DNA of 64,000 bases from Alkalilimnicola ehrlichii (GTDB taxonomy: Bacteria > Pseudomonadota > Gammaproteobacteria > Nitrococcales > AK92): positions 1 to 64,000 of the forward strand of contig NZ_NFZV01000025.1 in assembly GCF_003399765.1 (NCBI RefSeq), read 5' to 3'. The translations under genes were made by a program, and so were the position numbers. The notes beneath the pieces were generated by a model. The model saw only the letters and a program-made list of their open reading frames with translations. It was not told the origin of the DNA and made no database searches. Shown here in pieces: positions 44,475-59,400 of this stretch (position 1 is the stretch's first letter; every line of letters begins with the position of its first letter).

Positions 44475-47400
44475 ATGAACAATAAGCAAATCGGCAGCAG
44501 TCAACAGCGTATCCACGGGCGTTTTCACCACACGGGGGGAGCACGGTTTCGGTTGCATCCAACCAAAGCCGCCATTCTCTCTGCCATCGCAGCGACGACC
44601 GCCCCGGTCGGCGTTTGGGCCGGGCCCGGACAGACGGAGTTGGTTACGGACGGCCGCACCAATACCTCTGTCGATCAAAACGGCAACCGTTTCCGGGTCG
44701 AAACCGGTACCGTTAGAGGCAGTAGCGGGTTTAACTCCTTCGAGGCGTTCCGCGTCGCGGCGGGCGACACGGTCGATTTGCACCTGCCGGAGCATACCTT
44801 ACGCCTGATTAATCTGGTTCATGGTTCGCAGTCCGAGATTTACGGTGTCGTCAACAGCTTGAAAGGCGGCCAGATCGGCGGCGACGTGATATTCGCCAAC
44901 CCGCACGGTATTGTGGTCGGCCAGTCGGGCGTGCTGAATGTCGGCAGTTTGATGCTAACAACGCCCAGTCACGACTTCATGGACCAGATGTTGGACCGCT
45001 TCCAGGGCGGCCAAGTGACCGACGAGGCCCCGTTCGAGCAGCTCTTGTTGGGCGCGGCCCCGCTTGCCGAAGGTGCGGAAGTGCGGGTGGACGGCAATAT
45101 CAACGCGCTCGGCGCGATTCGCCTGAGCAGTGTCGATGTGCGAATCGCCGGTCAACTGCACGCCGCCACGCCCGAAACCCAGGGCACCTTATTCGAAGCC
45201 AGCGTTAATACCGAGGGCTTGGAGCACGCCGATTTTGCTGCGGTGGAGGAAGGTTCCATCGTGATCGGTGCGCGCCATTCGATTACCGTCGACGAAAATG
45301 CCGAGCTGCATTCGGTGGCTAACAGCCGGGGCGAGCAGGGCGATATTCGGTTAGTGGCCCGTGCCGAGCAGGAAACGCCGTTCGGTATTGCCGATGCGAA
45401 TGCGCGGGTGAGCATCGCCGGCAGTCTCAAAGGGCGCGATATCGACGTGCGCGCCGAGACGCGGGCGCGGGTCGATATGGAGTTGCCCGATGTCGACGAA
45501 GCGTCGTTGGCGGATTTGCTCGGGATGGGCGATAGCTTTCTCGCCGAGTTGGGCGAGGAAGCCGCCGAGTTGTTATTGGGCGATGCCAGCGATATCTGGA
45601 AGTCCGGCGCCTTCGTAACCGCCGATGCCGAGGTCGATATTCTGAACGGCGCCAGCCTTGAGGCGAGCGGCGATGTTCGGCTAAGTGCCGAGGCGACTCG
45701 CGAGATCAACCTGGTCGGGCAGTGGAACGAGCTCGAAGGCATTGGTTTGTCCGTCAGTGCCGCTTACCTTGGCGGCGACACCCGTGTGCAGGCGCATGAG
45801 GGCGCCGGCGTCGACGCGGCGGCGATTTTGAGGTGCAGGCCAGTAGCCGCAATAGCGTCGTCAACCAAGCCAAGCCGACGGATAACGCCGAAGGCGAGGC
45901 GCTGAACGCGATCAGCGTGACCTATGTCGATACGCGTACACAGGCATTGGTCGACCGGGGGGCGCAGATTAGCGCCCATGATGTGGCGGTGCGTGCCGAT
46001 ACGGAGAATAGCTTTACCACCCAGTCGACGGTAGGCGTGGATGCCGACAACGGTGTGGCAGGCGTGAGCTTTGCATTGTCGTGGGTTGGCAGCGAAACCG
46101 AGGCGTTATTAGGCGCCGACTTGATCGGAGTGAATGATGTAACGGTCGTAGCGGAGACGTTGACCGACGCCAACGTCACCCAAGCCGTGAGCAAAATCGC
46201 CCAGCAGGAAGAGCCGAACGAATCCGCCGACGGCGAGAGTAGCGAAGGCGCGCAGGAGGCCATCCAGGAATTTGCCGCCGAGCAAGGCCAAGCCTTGTTA
46301 GAGAAAATCGCCGGCATCGGCGAGGGCGTTAACCTCGGCGGTGGCGACGACGGCGGCGAAGGGAGCGAGGGCAGCGACGGTTCGGGCATCGGCGATTACT
46401 TCAAGCTGGCCGGTTCGTTGGCGATTGCCGACAGTTCGCAAACCAGCCGGGCGCAGATTCTCGATGGTACCACGATCGAGGCCGACGGCGATGTCGCCGT
46501 GGTGGCGCGGGTCGAAGACAGCGGCGTGCGTAACTCCGCGCTGAGTTCGGTGGCGGCTAAGACGAAAGACGGCGACGGCGAAGCGGGCAATACCAATGTC
46601 ACCACGAGCCTTGCGATCAACGTCGCTAACCACCGTCACAACGCGGTAGCGACGATCGGCAACGGCGTTAACATTAACGCCCAGCGAGTCGGTGTCGGCG
46701 CGGAAACCTTGCTGCCGTTGAACGCCGCCCCGGCCGAGGAGTTGGGCGGCGAACTTGGCGATATCTTCTCCGCCTTCACGCCCTGGGCGGATGTGCAGGA
46801 TATTTTCTCCTGGCTTGGTAACGCCAAGGAGTTGATGGGCGATTTGCCCGACGAGGTATTCACCAGCACGGCGAATAGCACCGGCAATGCCGAGAACCTG
46901 GCGGTGGCCGGCTCCGTCAACTTCTTTAATGTCGATCAGAATAGCCAAGCCTGGATCGGCGACGGCGCGGTGATCGAGACACGGGCGCCGGACGATAGCG
47001 GCTGGACGACCGCGCTGGCCGAAGAGCGGGATTGGGCCTGGAGTGCGCCCCTGGCGGTGAGCGCAACCAACCGCGCCGCGAGCATCAACGTTGCCGGTAA
47101 TTTTGACTGGCTCAAGGTCTTCGGTACCGGCGGTGCGGGCGATGGCAACTCCGCCGCGCTCGGCGGCTCTTTCCTTTGGAATCAATACGACAGCCGCGCG
47201 GTGGCCGGTATCGGCGAAGGTGTGACGATTCGCGCCGAAGCCGTCGATGTCGAGGCGGAATCCTTCCATCAGTTCGTCGCCATTAGCCCCAGTGCCGGTA
47301 ATGCCGACGGCTTGGCCGGTAACGGCACCTTTGCTATTTCGCGCGTTAATGCCGAAACGGCGGCGACGATTTCCAACACGGTCGATTTGCAGGCCGAGCG

Positions 47401-50400
47401 TTTGGGATTGAACGCCCATGAGACCCTGGCCGTGTGGACGACAGCCGGCGCTTTGGGTGTGAGCGAGAACATTGGCGCCGGGGCCAGCATCGCGGTCAAC
47501 GATCTGGTGACGGTGACCCGTGCCCAAATCGGCGACAACCGCGCCGACAGCCCCTTCCACGATCCGGATAACCCGGTAACGAGCGCCGAGCCGGGCGTGA
47601 TCGCCGTGAATACGCTCGAGGTCGGCGCCCTGACCGAAGGGCAAGCCGGCACCTTTGCGGTGGCCGGTGCGGCGGTTACCAACAGCGACCCCAACAAGAA
47701 AGGCTTCGTCGACCGGAGCAAAGAAAAACTCAACGGCAAGGTCGAAGGCATCCGTAACAAAGCCGCCGATCTGGCCGAGAACATCCCGCTGCTCGATTTG
47801 GCGGTGGACGATATTCGCGGTAAGAAAGCGGATAACGGCGGCACGCCGGATGCCTCCTCGGGTGACAATGCCCAAAGCAAAGGTCCGGATGTCGATCTGG
47901 CGGCGACCGGCAGTGTCGGCATTAATCTCGCTCGTCAGGAAACCCGTAGCACCCTGGAGGGGGTGACGGTGCGCTCGCGCGACGAGGACGTCGCGGTCGA
48001 TACGACGGTCCGCGCGCTCAACGAAACCTTAATGCTCAGCACCGCCGGCGCCGGTTCTCTAGTGAAGGCCGGCAACCCGTCCGATCAGGACGATTTCAAG
48101 GCCGCGCTCGCCGGCTCGGTGGCGATTAACGTGTTGCAGAACGACACCGAAGCCGCCGTGCTCGACAGCACGTTGGAGGATGCCGGCGCCGTTCGCGTAC
48201 AGGCCATGAGCGCGGGCGATCAGGTCGCTGTGGGGTTGGGGCTGGCGGTCGAAGCGTCCGGTTCGAATTCCGGCGATAAAAGCATGACCGCGGCCGGTTC
48301 CGGCTCGGTGAACTGGACGGCGAATCAGACGACTGCCTTGGTCGCCGGCAGCACCATTACCGGTGCCGACGAGGCGGCAACCGATGTCGATGTTACCGCT
48401 TACGACCGCACCCGTATCGCCACCGGCGGCGGTGCGCTGTTCGCCGGCGGCAAAGGCGGTTTCGGCGCCGCGCTCAGCCTCTCCAACATCGGTAATACGA
48501 CTTCCGCACGCATCGAAGGCAGCGAGATTACCCACATCGATGCGCTCAGCGTACAAGCATTGGCACAAAATCGTATTATCGGCGGCGGTGCCGTGCTTGG
48601 CATAAGCACCGAGGACGACAGCGCAAGCCTGGCCGGCAGCTTGGTGTTCAACCTCATCGGCAACACGTTGGAAGCCTCGATCGGTACGGACGAAGCCGGT
48701 AACGGTAGCCGTATCGAGGCCGCCGGCGATGTGACCGTCGTCGCCAGCGATGCCGAGTCGGCGCCCGAGCTCGATGCCTTGACTTCCGACATCGGCGATA
48801 GCGATGTCGATTTCACTGCCAGCAATCCCGAGTTGCCGGAAGATTTTGCCGATATCGCCGGCAGCGGTAGTGCGATCATCGGTGTGGCCGGCGCGATTCA
48901 GGCCGGGAAGGCCGATAACGTCGGGCTGTCGATGGTCTTTAATCGTATCGCCAACCGTTACACCGCCGAGATCGACGGCTCCAGCGTCATGACAGGGGGC
49001 GATGTCGAGGTGGCGGCGCGCGATACCAGCGCCATTCTGGGGCTGGCGGTAGGCGGCGGCGTTACCTCCGGCAAGTTTGCCGGCATGGGTTCGGTGAGCG
49101 CCAACGTCCTGCAGGGGATTACCGAGGCCCGGATTCACGGGGATAACAGCTTTATCCAAGCGCGCGATTTGGACGTTGCGGCCATCACCAGCGGCTCGAT
49201 TCTATCTTTCGCCGGTAATGTTGCGTTTTCCACCAAAACCGCGGCTGGGGCGGCCGTCTCGTTCAATCTCACCGGCGGTTTGGGCGACGAGGAGCAAGTG
49301 GACTCTTCCCTGGCGGCGCAAACAGTGGCCGAGATAGACGGCGCGACGCTTGAGCTTGAAGGCGACCTCGACGTGCGTGCCGCCCGTCAGGCACAAGTGC
49401 TGTCCGCCGCGGCCGGCGGCGTGGTCGGTACCGGGGCGGCCGGAATCGGCGGCTCGCTTAACGTGACGACCCTGGTCGACCGGACCTACGCGCGCGTCAG
49501 CGACAGCACCGTCGAAGCCCGCCACATGAATATCGAGGTCGGCGATGCCGATCTGGACGAAGGGCAAATTTTCGGCGGCGCCGGTAATGTCAGTTTCAGC
49601 AAAGGTACGGCAATCGGCGCGGCGTTCTCGGTTAACACTATCAGTAGCGAGCGCGAAGCCGTACTGGCCGACAGCACGGTTGAGCTAAGCGGGGATGCTA
49701 CGGTCGCGGCGCGTTACAACGGCGAGATCTCCAGTGTCGCCGTCGCCGGGGGCGGTGGCGGTAAAGTGGCGGCCGGAGCCTCGGTGGTGACCGGCACCAT
49801 CGCCGGTCATAGCTTGGCGGCAATCGACGGCGGTTCGCTGAAGGCGGATTCTGTATCCGTCGACGTTAGCGGCGATAACCTCACGATTAACACCCTGGCG
49901 GGTAACGTGCAGGGTGCCGGTACCACGGCTTTGGGGTTGGCTTCCTCGGTTAATACCATGTCCATGGACCGCATTGCCCGCGTCGATGGGGCGCATATTG
50001 AGGCAGGCGACACGGTCGATATCTTAAGCGGCGGCAATCAGACCATTCGTACCGCGGCCGCCTCCGGCGGCGGGGCCGGCACGGCAGCGGTGGGCGGCTC
50101 GGCCTCGGTCAACACTATCGAAGGCACCGAGTCCGCGCTGTTGCTGAACAGCACGGTGATTGCCGATTCCCTCAATGTCAAAGCCGATTCCGGCGAACAC
50201 ACAATCGCCAGCCTGGCCGGCAATGTGCAGGGCGCCGGCACCGCAGCGGTGGGCGCGGCGACGACGGTCAACACCTTGTTAAACAGCCGACGGGCGGTGA
50301 TCGAGCACAGCCGCCTGAGTGTGGACGACAGCATTACGGTGCGGGCGGAGCTTGTCGGCAGTATCGACAGCATTGCCGCGTCCGGCGGCGTGGGCGGTAC

Positions 50401-53400
50401 CGCCGGTGTCGGCGGTAGTGTGACGACCAATGTCATCCAATCGAGCGTGGAAGCCGGGATTCGCGGCAGTAGCTCCGAGCACGACAGCCAAACCACCTTA
50501 GTGCAAGCCGTGGATAGTTCGGCGATTCGCTCCATCGCCGGTGCCGCACAGGGAGGCGGCAGTGTCGGGATAGGGGCCTCCGCGGCCGTCAATAACGTCG
50601 GCAATTCGATTAATGCGTATCTCGTCGGTAACGACGGCAATACGTTCAACGCCTACGACGTCCGTGTCGATGCGCTGTCCGAGGCGGATATTCACACCGC
50701 TTCGGCTAGCGGTGCGGTCGGCGGCAAAGCGGGCGTTGCCGGAGCGACGGCGGTCAATGTCGTGACCACCGCAACGCGTGCCCATATCGGCCGCGACGCC
50801 ACCGGTGGCAGCGGCGATGCCGACGTGTTCGCGCTTAATAATGTCGGCATCACCGCCGAGAACCGCGACGTCGTGCGGACGCTTGGCGGTACCGCGTCGT
50901 TTGGTTTGTACTTCGCCGGTGCGGGCGGTGCGATCGTCAATTATCTCAATAGCACGACCGACGCCTTGATCGACGGCGACGACACCGAAATCACTGCCTT
51001 GGCGCAGGGCGATGCGATGCTGGTCAACAGCGGCGAGCTCAATCGCAGCAACGCCAACCCCGGCCCCGGCGACGATGCCGACGCCGTCGACGGCATGGTG
51101 AGCGAGGACGGCGACGGCTTCGCCGCCGAGCTTGAGTTCAACCCGTACGCCGATTTGCGCGAGACGCAGGAAGAGGTCAACGGGGTTGCCGTGCGAGCGA
51201 CGTCGGTGCAGCAGGTGGGTACGGTGTCGGCCACCGGGGCAGTTTCCGTAAATCCGAAGGGCTCTGGCGCTGTCGGCGCGGCCGGCACGGTCAATGTTGT
51301 CTCCGGTGCAACCCGCGCCATCGTCGAAGGCGCCACCATTAACGGCGGTGACCTGAGCGAGGCGGATGCGGCGCAGGCGCTGAGCATCGGCGCCTCCAGC
51401 CATGCTTTGACGGTGGATTATCTACTGGCCGGCGCCGGTTCGTTGGTGGCGGCCGGCGGTGCGGTCGACACCTCGGTGATCGACCGTACCACCGAAGCCC
51501 GCCTGTCGAATGCCGACGTAACGACCTTGGGCCAGACCGAGGTGCTCGCTAATAGCACCCAGCAGGGGACGGCCGTTTTGTTGTCGGTCGCCGGCGGTGG
51601 GGTTGCCGCCGCCGGTACGGTGGGTGCCGTCAGTCTAAGCGGCGATACCGTCGCCGGCATTGAAGACAGCACCGTGGAAGCCGGTGGGGTCACGGTGGAT
51701 GCGGCCAGCCAACGCATTATTAACCTCCATTCGGGCGGGATTGCGGTGGGCGGTGTGGCCGGTGCCGGTGCGGCATCGGTTGGCCTTATCGACGGCACTA
51801 CCGCTGCCTATATTCGCGGCGCGTCGGAGCAGGCGGAGATTCGCACCGCCGGCGCGGTTACGGTCGATGCCGATACCGATAGCCGGATCTTTAACAACAC
51901 CGCAGCGTTAGGCGCCGGGGCCTCGGGCACTGTCGCCGGCTCGGCGGCGGTCAACATCATTACCAACGATACGTTGGCGGAAGTTGACAACACCCGTTTG
52001 CATAACGGCAGCAACGGCGCGGCGCAATCCTTGCGCATCAATGCCACGGAAAGCGTCCGGGTGGATAACTTCGCCGGCGGTGGTGCCTTGAGCCTCAACG
52101 ATCTGGCCGTGGGTGCCAGCGCCAATGTGCTGGTGGCGCAGGGCCGGGTGCAGGCCGCGTTGCGCGATAGCGACGTTCGCACGTCGGGTAATGTCGATGT
52201 CGAAGCCGACCGCAGCCTGCAAGCGCAGCAGATCACGGTGGCCGGTGCCGCCGGTTCGCATTTCGGTATCGGCGGCAGCGCCGCGCTCATGTTGCTCGGC
52301 AACGGCTCGACCAGCCATGACGGCAGAGACATTCTCGATGAGCTGAACAAAGACGGCAACGGCACGCTGGCGCAGTTCGAAGATTACGGTAGCAACGATA
52401 AGCTCGGTTACACCTTGATCGAGTACGAAGATCCGGTGACCGGCGAGATCGTTACCCGCGATGCGCTCGACGGCGGCGTTCTCGGCAATGACGAGCAGGC
52501 TTCCTTAAACGAGAGCGCCAGCTACGATGTCACCGGCGTGTTCGGTGCTAACGCGCGGGATCACGAGACGATCGCCGTGATCGACGGCGGCAGCGTGCGC
52601 GCGGGGAACGTTAACGTCAAGGCGACCGAATCCTTGCGCGCTTTGCAGGCGAACGGTGCGGGCGGTATCGGCGGCTCGGCCGGCGTCGGTGCCTCGGCGG
52701 GTATGATTTTCTCGTACTCTAATGTGAGTGCCGGGCTCGACAACGGCGCTAGCGTCCATGCCAACGGCAACGTCGATATTCGGGCCGTTTCGCAACAACT
52801 AGGCAGCGACCCAGCTATTGAGCTCTGGACGGTTGCCGGTGCGGCGGGTCTGGGAGCAGGGTTAGGTGCGGCAGTGAGTGTGGCGACGCTCGATCAAGAT
52901 GTGAACGTTATCTTGAACGGCGATATTACCCGCGCTCGCGATATCAACGCGCAAGCCGAAGAATCCATGGATATCGATGTGAAGGCGCTCGGCGCCTACA
53001 TCGGTGCCGGGGCGGCAGGTGCCGTGGTGGCTTACGGCGAGCGCAACAGCAGCGTCGGAACCTACCTCTTCCAAGACCGCAATTTGACCGCGACGCGCGA
53101 TGTTGTACTGAGCGCGGAGAGTGCCGGCAGCACTCGTGTCGTGGGGCAGGCCGCCTCGGGAGGCTTCGTCGGCGCCGGTAATGCAGCAGTTGTGGTGGCA
53201 TCGGACGACGCCGAGGTGACGCTCGATGTCGGCCAGGACACGCGCATCGATGCTGGGCGCGATATTTCTCTGCTGGCGGTGAATCTGCCGGAGCTGTATG
53301 CGGAAAGTTTGAGTGTAGCCTTATCGGGCGGGGTGTCCGCCGGCGCCAGCGTGGTGACTGCGCGCACGACGTCCAACACCAACCTGGATGTACGTAACGG

Positions 53401-56400
53401 CGCCAGGCTGAGCGGGCGGGCGCTACATTTGCAGGCCCGTTCGGACGATCGCGACGGTCGTGCGAGCTGGACTACCGCCACCGCCAAGGCCCAGGGCGTA
53501 GTCGGCGGCCAGTTCGCGGGTATCAACGCGGCGGTGGCCGACGCCGAGCACCATGCCGAAGTCCGAGCCCGAGTGCACAACGGTGCCGTGGTGACGGCCA
53601 GCGACTCGCTGACACTGGAAGCAATCAATGCTTCCTCCGTGCGTGCCGAGTCCAACGGCGTAACAGTCGGCGGATTGGCGCTTGGCGGCCATGTGGCGAA
53701 TGCCCGTTCGAACGGGGTGACGTCGGCCGTGTTCCGCGGTCGCGCCGAACTCGACGGGCGTGCCGACATGGTGTTGCGCGGCCATACCGAAACCAACAAC
53801 TTTGCCGGCTCGGTGTCCGGGCGCGGGGGCGTAGTCGCCGGTGCGGCGGCCTTGGCCAACACCCGCGACAACTCCTCGACCGAGGTCATCCTGGCCAACC
53901 AAGGCTTACTGTTTGCGGACAATCTGACGCTCGATGCGACCTACCTCGGCCGTTTCAACGCGCAGGTCGATAGCACGCAGGCCGCCGTGGTCGGTATGAG
54001 CGGCGCCTGGGCCGATAACCGCGTTAATGCCGAGACGCAGGTGGACATCGGCAATAACGCCACCGTCCATGCCCGCGACATGGATATTCAGGCGCGGGCG
54101 ACGGTACGTAAGCAGAACGACGGCGAGCGCAGCGTGCGCTCCGGTTCCGGCGGCGTGTTCGATGCGGCCGCGGCGCGCAGCTATACGGCGGTTAGTCTCG
54201 ATACGGCGGCGAATGTCGGTAATCGGGCCGATGTGCAGGTGGTCGGCGACTGGACCGACGGCAGCGACCTAGTGATTCGGGCCGGCAACGTGTTGGATAT
54301 CGAAGACTCGGTCAAACTCGACGCCGGCGGCGCGGTTGCCGTGGCCTTGGCGGAATCCATTTTCGAGACGCCGGACGGCTTGGAGGCTTCGGTCAGCATC
54401 GGCAACGGAGCAACGCTGCGGGCACCGGGCGATATGATTCTCGCTGCCTATACGGAAGCCGATATCAATAACTCGGTGGACGCGAAGACTTACGGCGGCG
54501 CCGGGGCGCGCGCGGCACTACCCTAATCGATCTGGATGTCGGCCAGCGGGTAACGATCGGCACCGGAGCGGATCTGGAAGCTTTGGGCGAGATGCATCTG
54601 CGGGCCGGTCGGGATCATCACGACAGCCGCAGCCGCTTCGATCTCAATGCGCGCACCGATCTGTGGAACAACACAGCGGCCCCCATCAGAACCAATCCAC
54701 GGGCAGAAATCGAGCTGATGCAGGACAATCGTGTCCGCACGGCCAACAACTCGGTCGTGGCTAGCGTTGGCGATGTCTACCTGGTGGCGGATGAAGGCAT
54801 TCGTCGTCTGAGCGGCCGCGGAACGGGTAAGGATCTCTATCGCGAAGGCGCGGAAGGGTTGGGTAACGTTATCTCCGGCCTCGTCGGCGGCGGCGAGGTG
54901 TCCTTCGCCATCGAGACCGGCAACACCCACTTTGGCGGTACCCATGTCGTTACTGTCGACGGCGATGTGCGCACCAGTATTCGCAACGAGCAGTTGCTGC
55001 ATCTCGATTACCGCATCGAGGATGGCGAACTGATCATTTTTGCCAGCTCGCAAAGCGAAGGCGTGGAGTTCGAGGTTAGCGATACCTCGCTGACCCAGCA
55101 AATCATGGAGCGGCTGGACGAACTCTATACCTACCTGGTCGATTATTCCGGCTCTCAGTTGGAAGAGGCAGCCTTCCAGGCCGAGATCAATTTGCTGGAA
55201 ATGCGGTTGGTCGAGCTTGCCGAGCAGGCCGGGTTGGAAATCGAGTATATCGACGGCCGGCCTAACGTGCCGGACGAGATTCCGATCAAGATGATTACCG
55301 TAGAGCCGATTATCGCTCAGTCCGGTAATATCCACGTGTTCGGCGACGCCTTGGTCGGTTCCGGAACGCTGGAGGCGCCCGGCGATTCCTTGATCGATAT
55401 CGTTAACGACACGCCGGGTTTTCTCGCCGTCGGCGATCTAAAAATCCCCACCGCGGAAGGCGGGCAATTAATCTTTAACCGGACCGTGATGGAGGGCGAT
55501 ACCACTGCCGAGCTTAATCAGTCCATTCGCCACCTGAATCGGAGCGGTTTGGGTAATGCCAACTTCGGTGAGGTCATCACGGCGGAGAGCGGCCCGCTGC
55601 CGCAAATTAATATTCGCACCCCGTACGAACCTTCGCCTTTGACAGTGGGGGCGAGACGGGTCAATTCCTGGCGCCGGATATCTACCTGCGTGGCGACGTG
55701 CGGAATCTGCGCGGCAACGTGGTGGTATCGAATGCCGCTGGCAGCATCTATGTCGACGGCAATATTCGCGCGTACAACTCCGAGATTGGTGCCGGCCGCG
55801 ACTTCATCCTGACCTATCAGGACGGCTTCCGGCATATCGGCAACGATCCTAGGACCGGCACGGGCGGTGCGCCGCGGGTCGCCGGCGGCAATATCGTCGC
55901 CAGCGCGCGCTATTTGAACATCAACGGCTTGATGCAGACCGGTGTTGCCGAGTGGAATCTGGATGTCAGCGACGAGCTGATCGATTCCAGGATCGCTATT
56001 TTCGAGCTGTTGGGCCTCGGCCGGCCGCGCGGCGTGCACCGGATGGCTGCCACCGATCCGGTTACCGGCCAGATCGGTTGGTCGTTCGATTTCGATAATA
56101 ACCAGATCATCGTCCACCCGATCGAGGTCGACGGCGGCTACATGGAGTTGACCGGCCAAATCATGAACACCGGCGGCGGCCAGCTCAAGGCCATCGACGG
56201 TTACGGCAAGATTAACATCGCGAACAACACCAACTACGAGTTGTTGACCCAAAACCTGAATGCCGGCGAGGGCATTCAAGGCCGCATCCGGCTTAACGAT
56301 TCCGCCTTCAGTAACGACGACACCCTGCGTAGCACGATCTACGTCATGGACGGCGGCGAGATCAAGGTCTATCAAGGCGCGTATAGCCGGATTCGGGAGA

Positions 56401-59400
56401 CTGATGAGTTCTTGTTGCGCACCACCGAAGGGCGGGAGACGACCTACAGCCCGCGCTCGGGGCAGGACTACGTCTGGGTAGTCGGTACCACCAGCGAGCA
56501 TCGGCGCCAGGTCATTCGCTATAGCGATACTGCGATTGGGTTTATACCCAGCGGTTCCGGCACAGTCCATTACGACGAGGAATGGCAACTGAGCAGTGCG
56601 CCGATCGATGGCGCCGAGTATGTCTATATCGGCCGCTTGCCGGAAGGCGGGATCGTCTTTACTAACCCGATTACCGGCGACGATATCGTTTTCCTCCCGC
56701 CGCGCGACGAGTTAGCGCCGGGGCAGGGGCACGAAGTTGTCGATAACATCGAGACGGAAGACCCTGAACTCACCAGCCGGCGTAACTGGACCAGCTGCGA
56801 AACCCGCATTATCTGGTGCGTGGAAACCCGGCAGTGGCAAGAAGATATCTACCAATGGGGCGAGCGTACCTACACTCGCAATACCATCCGCGCCGATTAC
56901 AAGATCGATATCGGCTTCATCGGTTTCGACGAGGGTGTGATTAACATCGACTCCGTCGGCGATGTGACGGTGACGGATAACATCCGTAACGTTAGCGGCC
57001 ACGTCGACATAATCGGTAACCGCATCGAGCAGCGCGGCGAGTCGACCTCGATTACCGGCCGTACCATCGACCTTAAGGCCGAGGAAGGTATCGGCACGCG
57101 GCGCGAGCTGCGCCTTGCTGCCGATAGCGTCAGTGCAACCAGCACGTCGGGCGATATTGCCCTCGATGCCTTCAACGGCGATTTGACCCTGAGGCAATTG
57201 GATGCTCAGGACGGCGATGTGCGGCTGTCGGCGCAGCGCGACATCGGCACCATCGGTAACGCCGTGATTCGTGGCGAGGCCATTAGCCTCGATGCGCGAA
57301 CGGGCCGTATCGGCACGGCCAACCGTGCCGTACGGATTGACACGGCGGATAACGATAACGGCTTGTTCAACGCCTCCGCCGCGCAAGGTGTGCACGTGCG
57401 CGAGGTCAACGGCAGCCTGCGGGTGGTGCAGATCGACGCCGGACGCGCCGATGTTTCGATCACGGTCGACGACGGCGACCTGATCGACGCCAACACCGAA
57501 GCGCGTCGCGACGAACGCCGCCTCGCCGAGCTAGAGCGCCTATGGGAAGAAATGGGCCTTACCGGCGACGCGGCGCAAGCCTCGCTGGAGCAGGAGAAGG
57601 CCGCGCAGGAAGCGGCCGGCGAGACTCGTTACCAGCGCTACTGGAACCTGCGTAACCTCTCGCTCGACGACAACGGCAACGTCGTTGCCGATGCCTACGA
57701 TCCGGACTATCAGGCGTCCTTGAGCGCTGCCCAGCGTACGCATTTGCAAGAGCAGCTAGGCTGGGACGAGGCGCGGATTACCGATTATCAGAAGAGCCTG
57801 ACCGCGGAATATCACGACCTGCATCAGGAGTTCGGGCATCTCGGCGGTTACGACGAGAACTTCCGCTACGCGCTGTCGGCCGACCAGATTGCCGAGCTCG
57901 AACGAGGCGCGGAGTGGAGCGTAGACCAACTGCGCTACTCGGTCTCGGCCGGCCTGTTGGATCAAGGTACCGGTGGCGGCGTGGAGATCGAGGCGCCGAA
58001 CGTGATTGCCGGCAACGTGACGCTATCGGCGCGCAACATCGGCCGCACACTGGCCGAGGATGTGATTATCGACGTCTCCGACGGCTTCGAAGGCTTGACG
58101 CAGGAGCAGCGTATAGCCCTCGGTACCGCCGAGCGCGGCGATGTGTTCGAAGACCCGGAGAACGAAAACGTGGTCCGGATCGTGCAACGCGACGCCTTTA
58201 TTATCGATAACACCGGCAGCGTGACGGCGACGGCCGATGAGGATATCTTCCTCGGCGGCCGCAATAATCTGAATCTGTACAACGTCTCCGGCGGTGCGGT
58301 ACGGCTTAGTGCCGACGGCGATATCACCACCTTACGGCCGGGCGAAACCGTGTTGTCGGGGCGCGATGTGATTCTGGAGGCGCCGAACGGCTCGATCGGC
58401 AGCCTCACCAACCCGCTGCAAACCAATATCAGCGGCGTGCTGACCACACGCGGTGCCGGCACCATGAACCTGCATCAGGTCGGCGACCTCCGTATCGACC
58501 AGGTCTACGGTAGCACCGGCGTTAATCTGACGGTCGACGGCAACTTGCTCAGCGACCGTGAAGCCGGTGCCAGCCTACGCGGCGGGTGGATCGATCTGAA
58601 CGTGGCCGGCAACGTCGGTACCGAAAACCGCTTGGTCAACGTCGAGCTCGCGCCGACAGCAGCGAACGCCTGAGCATGGACATCGGCGGCGATGCCTTTA
58701 TCGGCGCCGAGCAAGGCGTATTTGCCACTCCGGGTAACCTCCGCTTCGGCGACGTTGCAGTCGGTGGCGACTTGGCGGTAAGCGATGTGATCAGCCTCGA
58801 CTTCGGGGGAGAGGCCAGCATTGGCGGTACGCTGACGGCGACGCTGGCGAATGCCTGGACCATGGGCGATGACGCGCGCCTTGAGGTCGGCGAACGCCTG
58901 ACCGTGGAGGCCGGCGGCGAGGCGAACCTGCGCGAGGTGGCGGTTAACGGCAGCGATGCGCACGCGGTGAGCATCGACGCCAGCCGTATAAACGGCGTTA
59001 ACGGAGCGGCTTATCATCTGCGTAGCAACGGAACCGCGAATCTGACCGCCCACGACGCTATCGGGTCCGCGGACGAGCGTCTGCTGTTGGATGTGCGCCG
59101 GATCAACGCCTTCAGCGACGCCGGCGCGGTCGGGCTGCATCTACAAGGCCCGGTCGCCGGCGGCAACCTCACCGCGTTGGCCGATCAGGTATGGCTCAGC
59201 GGTGCCGGCGATATTGCATTAACAAGCATCTTTGGTCGCGACGGCGTAACCGCCGAGGTCGACGGCGCGTTGGCTATCGGTCGTTTGACCAGCGAAGGAG
59301 CCGCTTACATCGAGGCGGCTACGCTCGCACTCGATCACGGCATCGCGGATGACGAATTCGTCGTCCGCACCAACGGCCAGCAGACGCTTGGCGATATCGA

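Noticed and set aside
46298..47875. 525-codon - strand frame inside the adhesin
   Set aside because: Shadow frame caused by biased repeat codons; no start signal or family resemblance.
49800..50600. Repeats at DNA level resembling a CRISPR or tandem array
   Set aside because: They are imperfect coding repeats of the adhesin beta-helix in one reading frame, not regularly spaced identical repeats.
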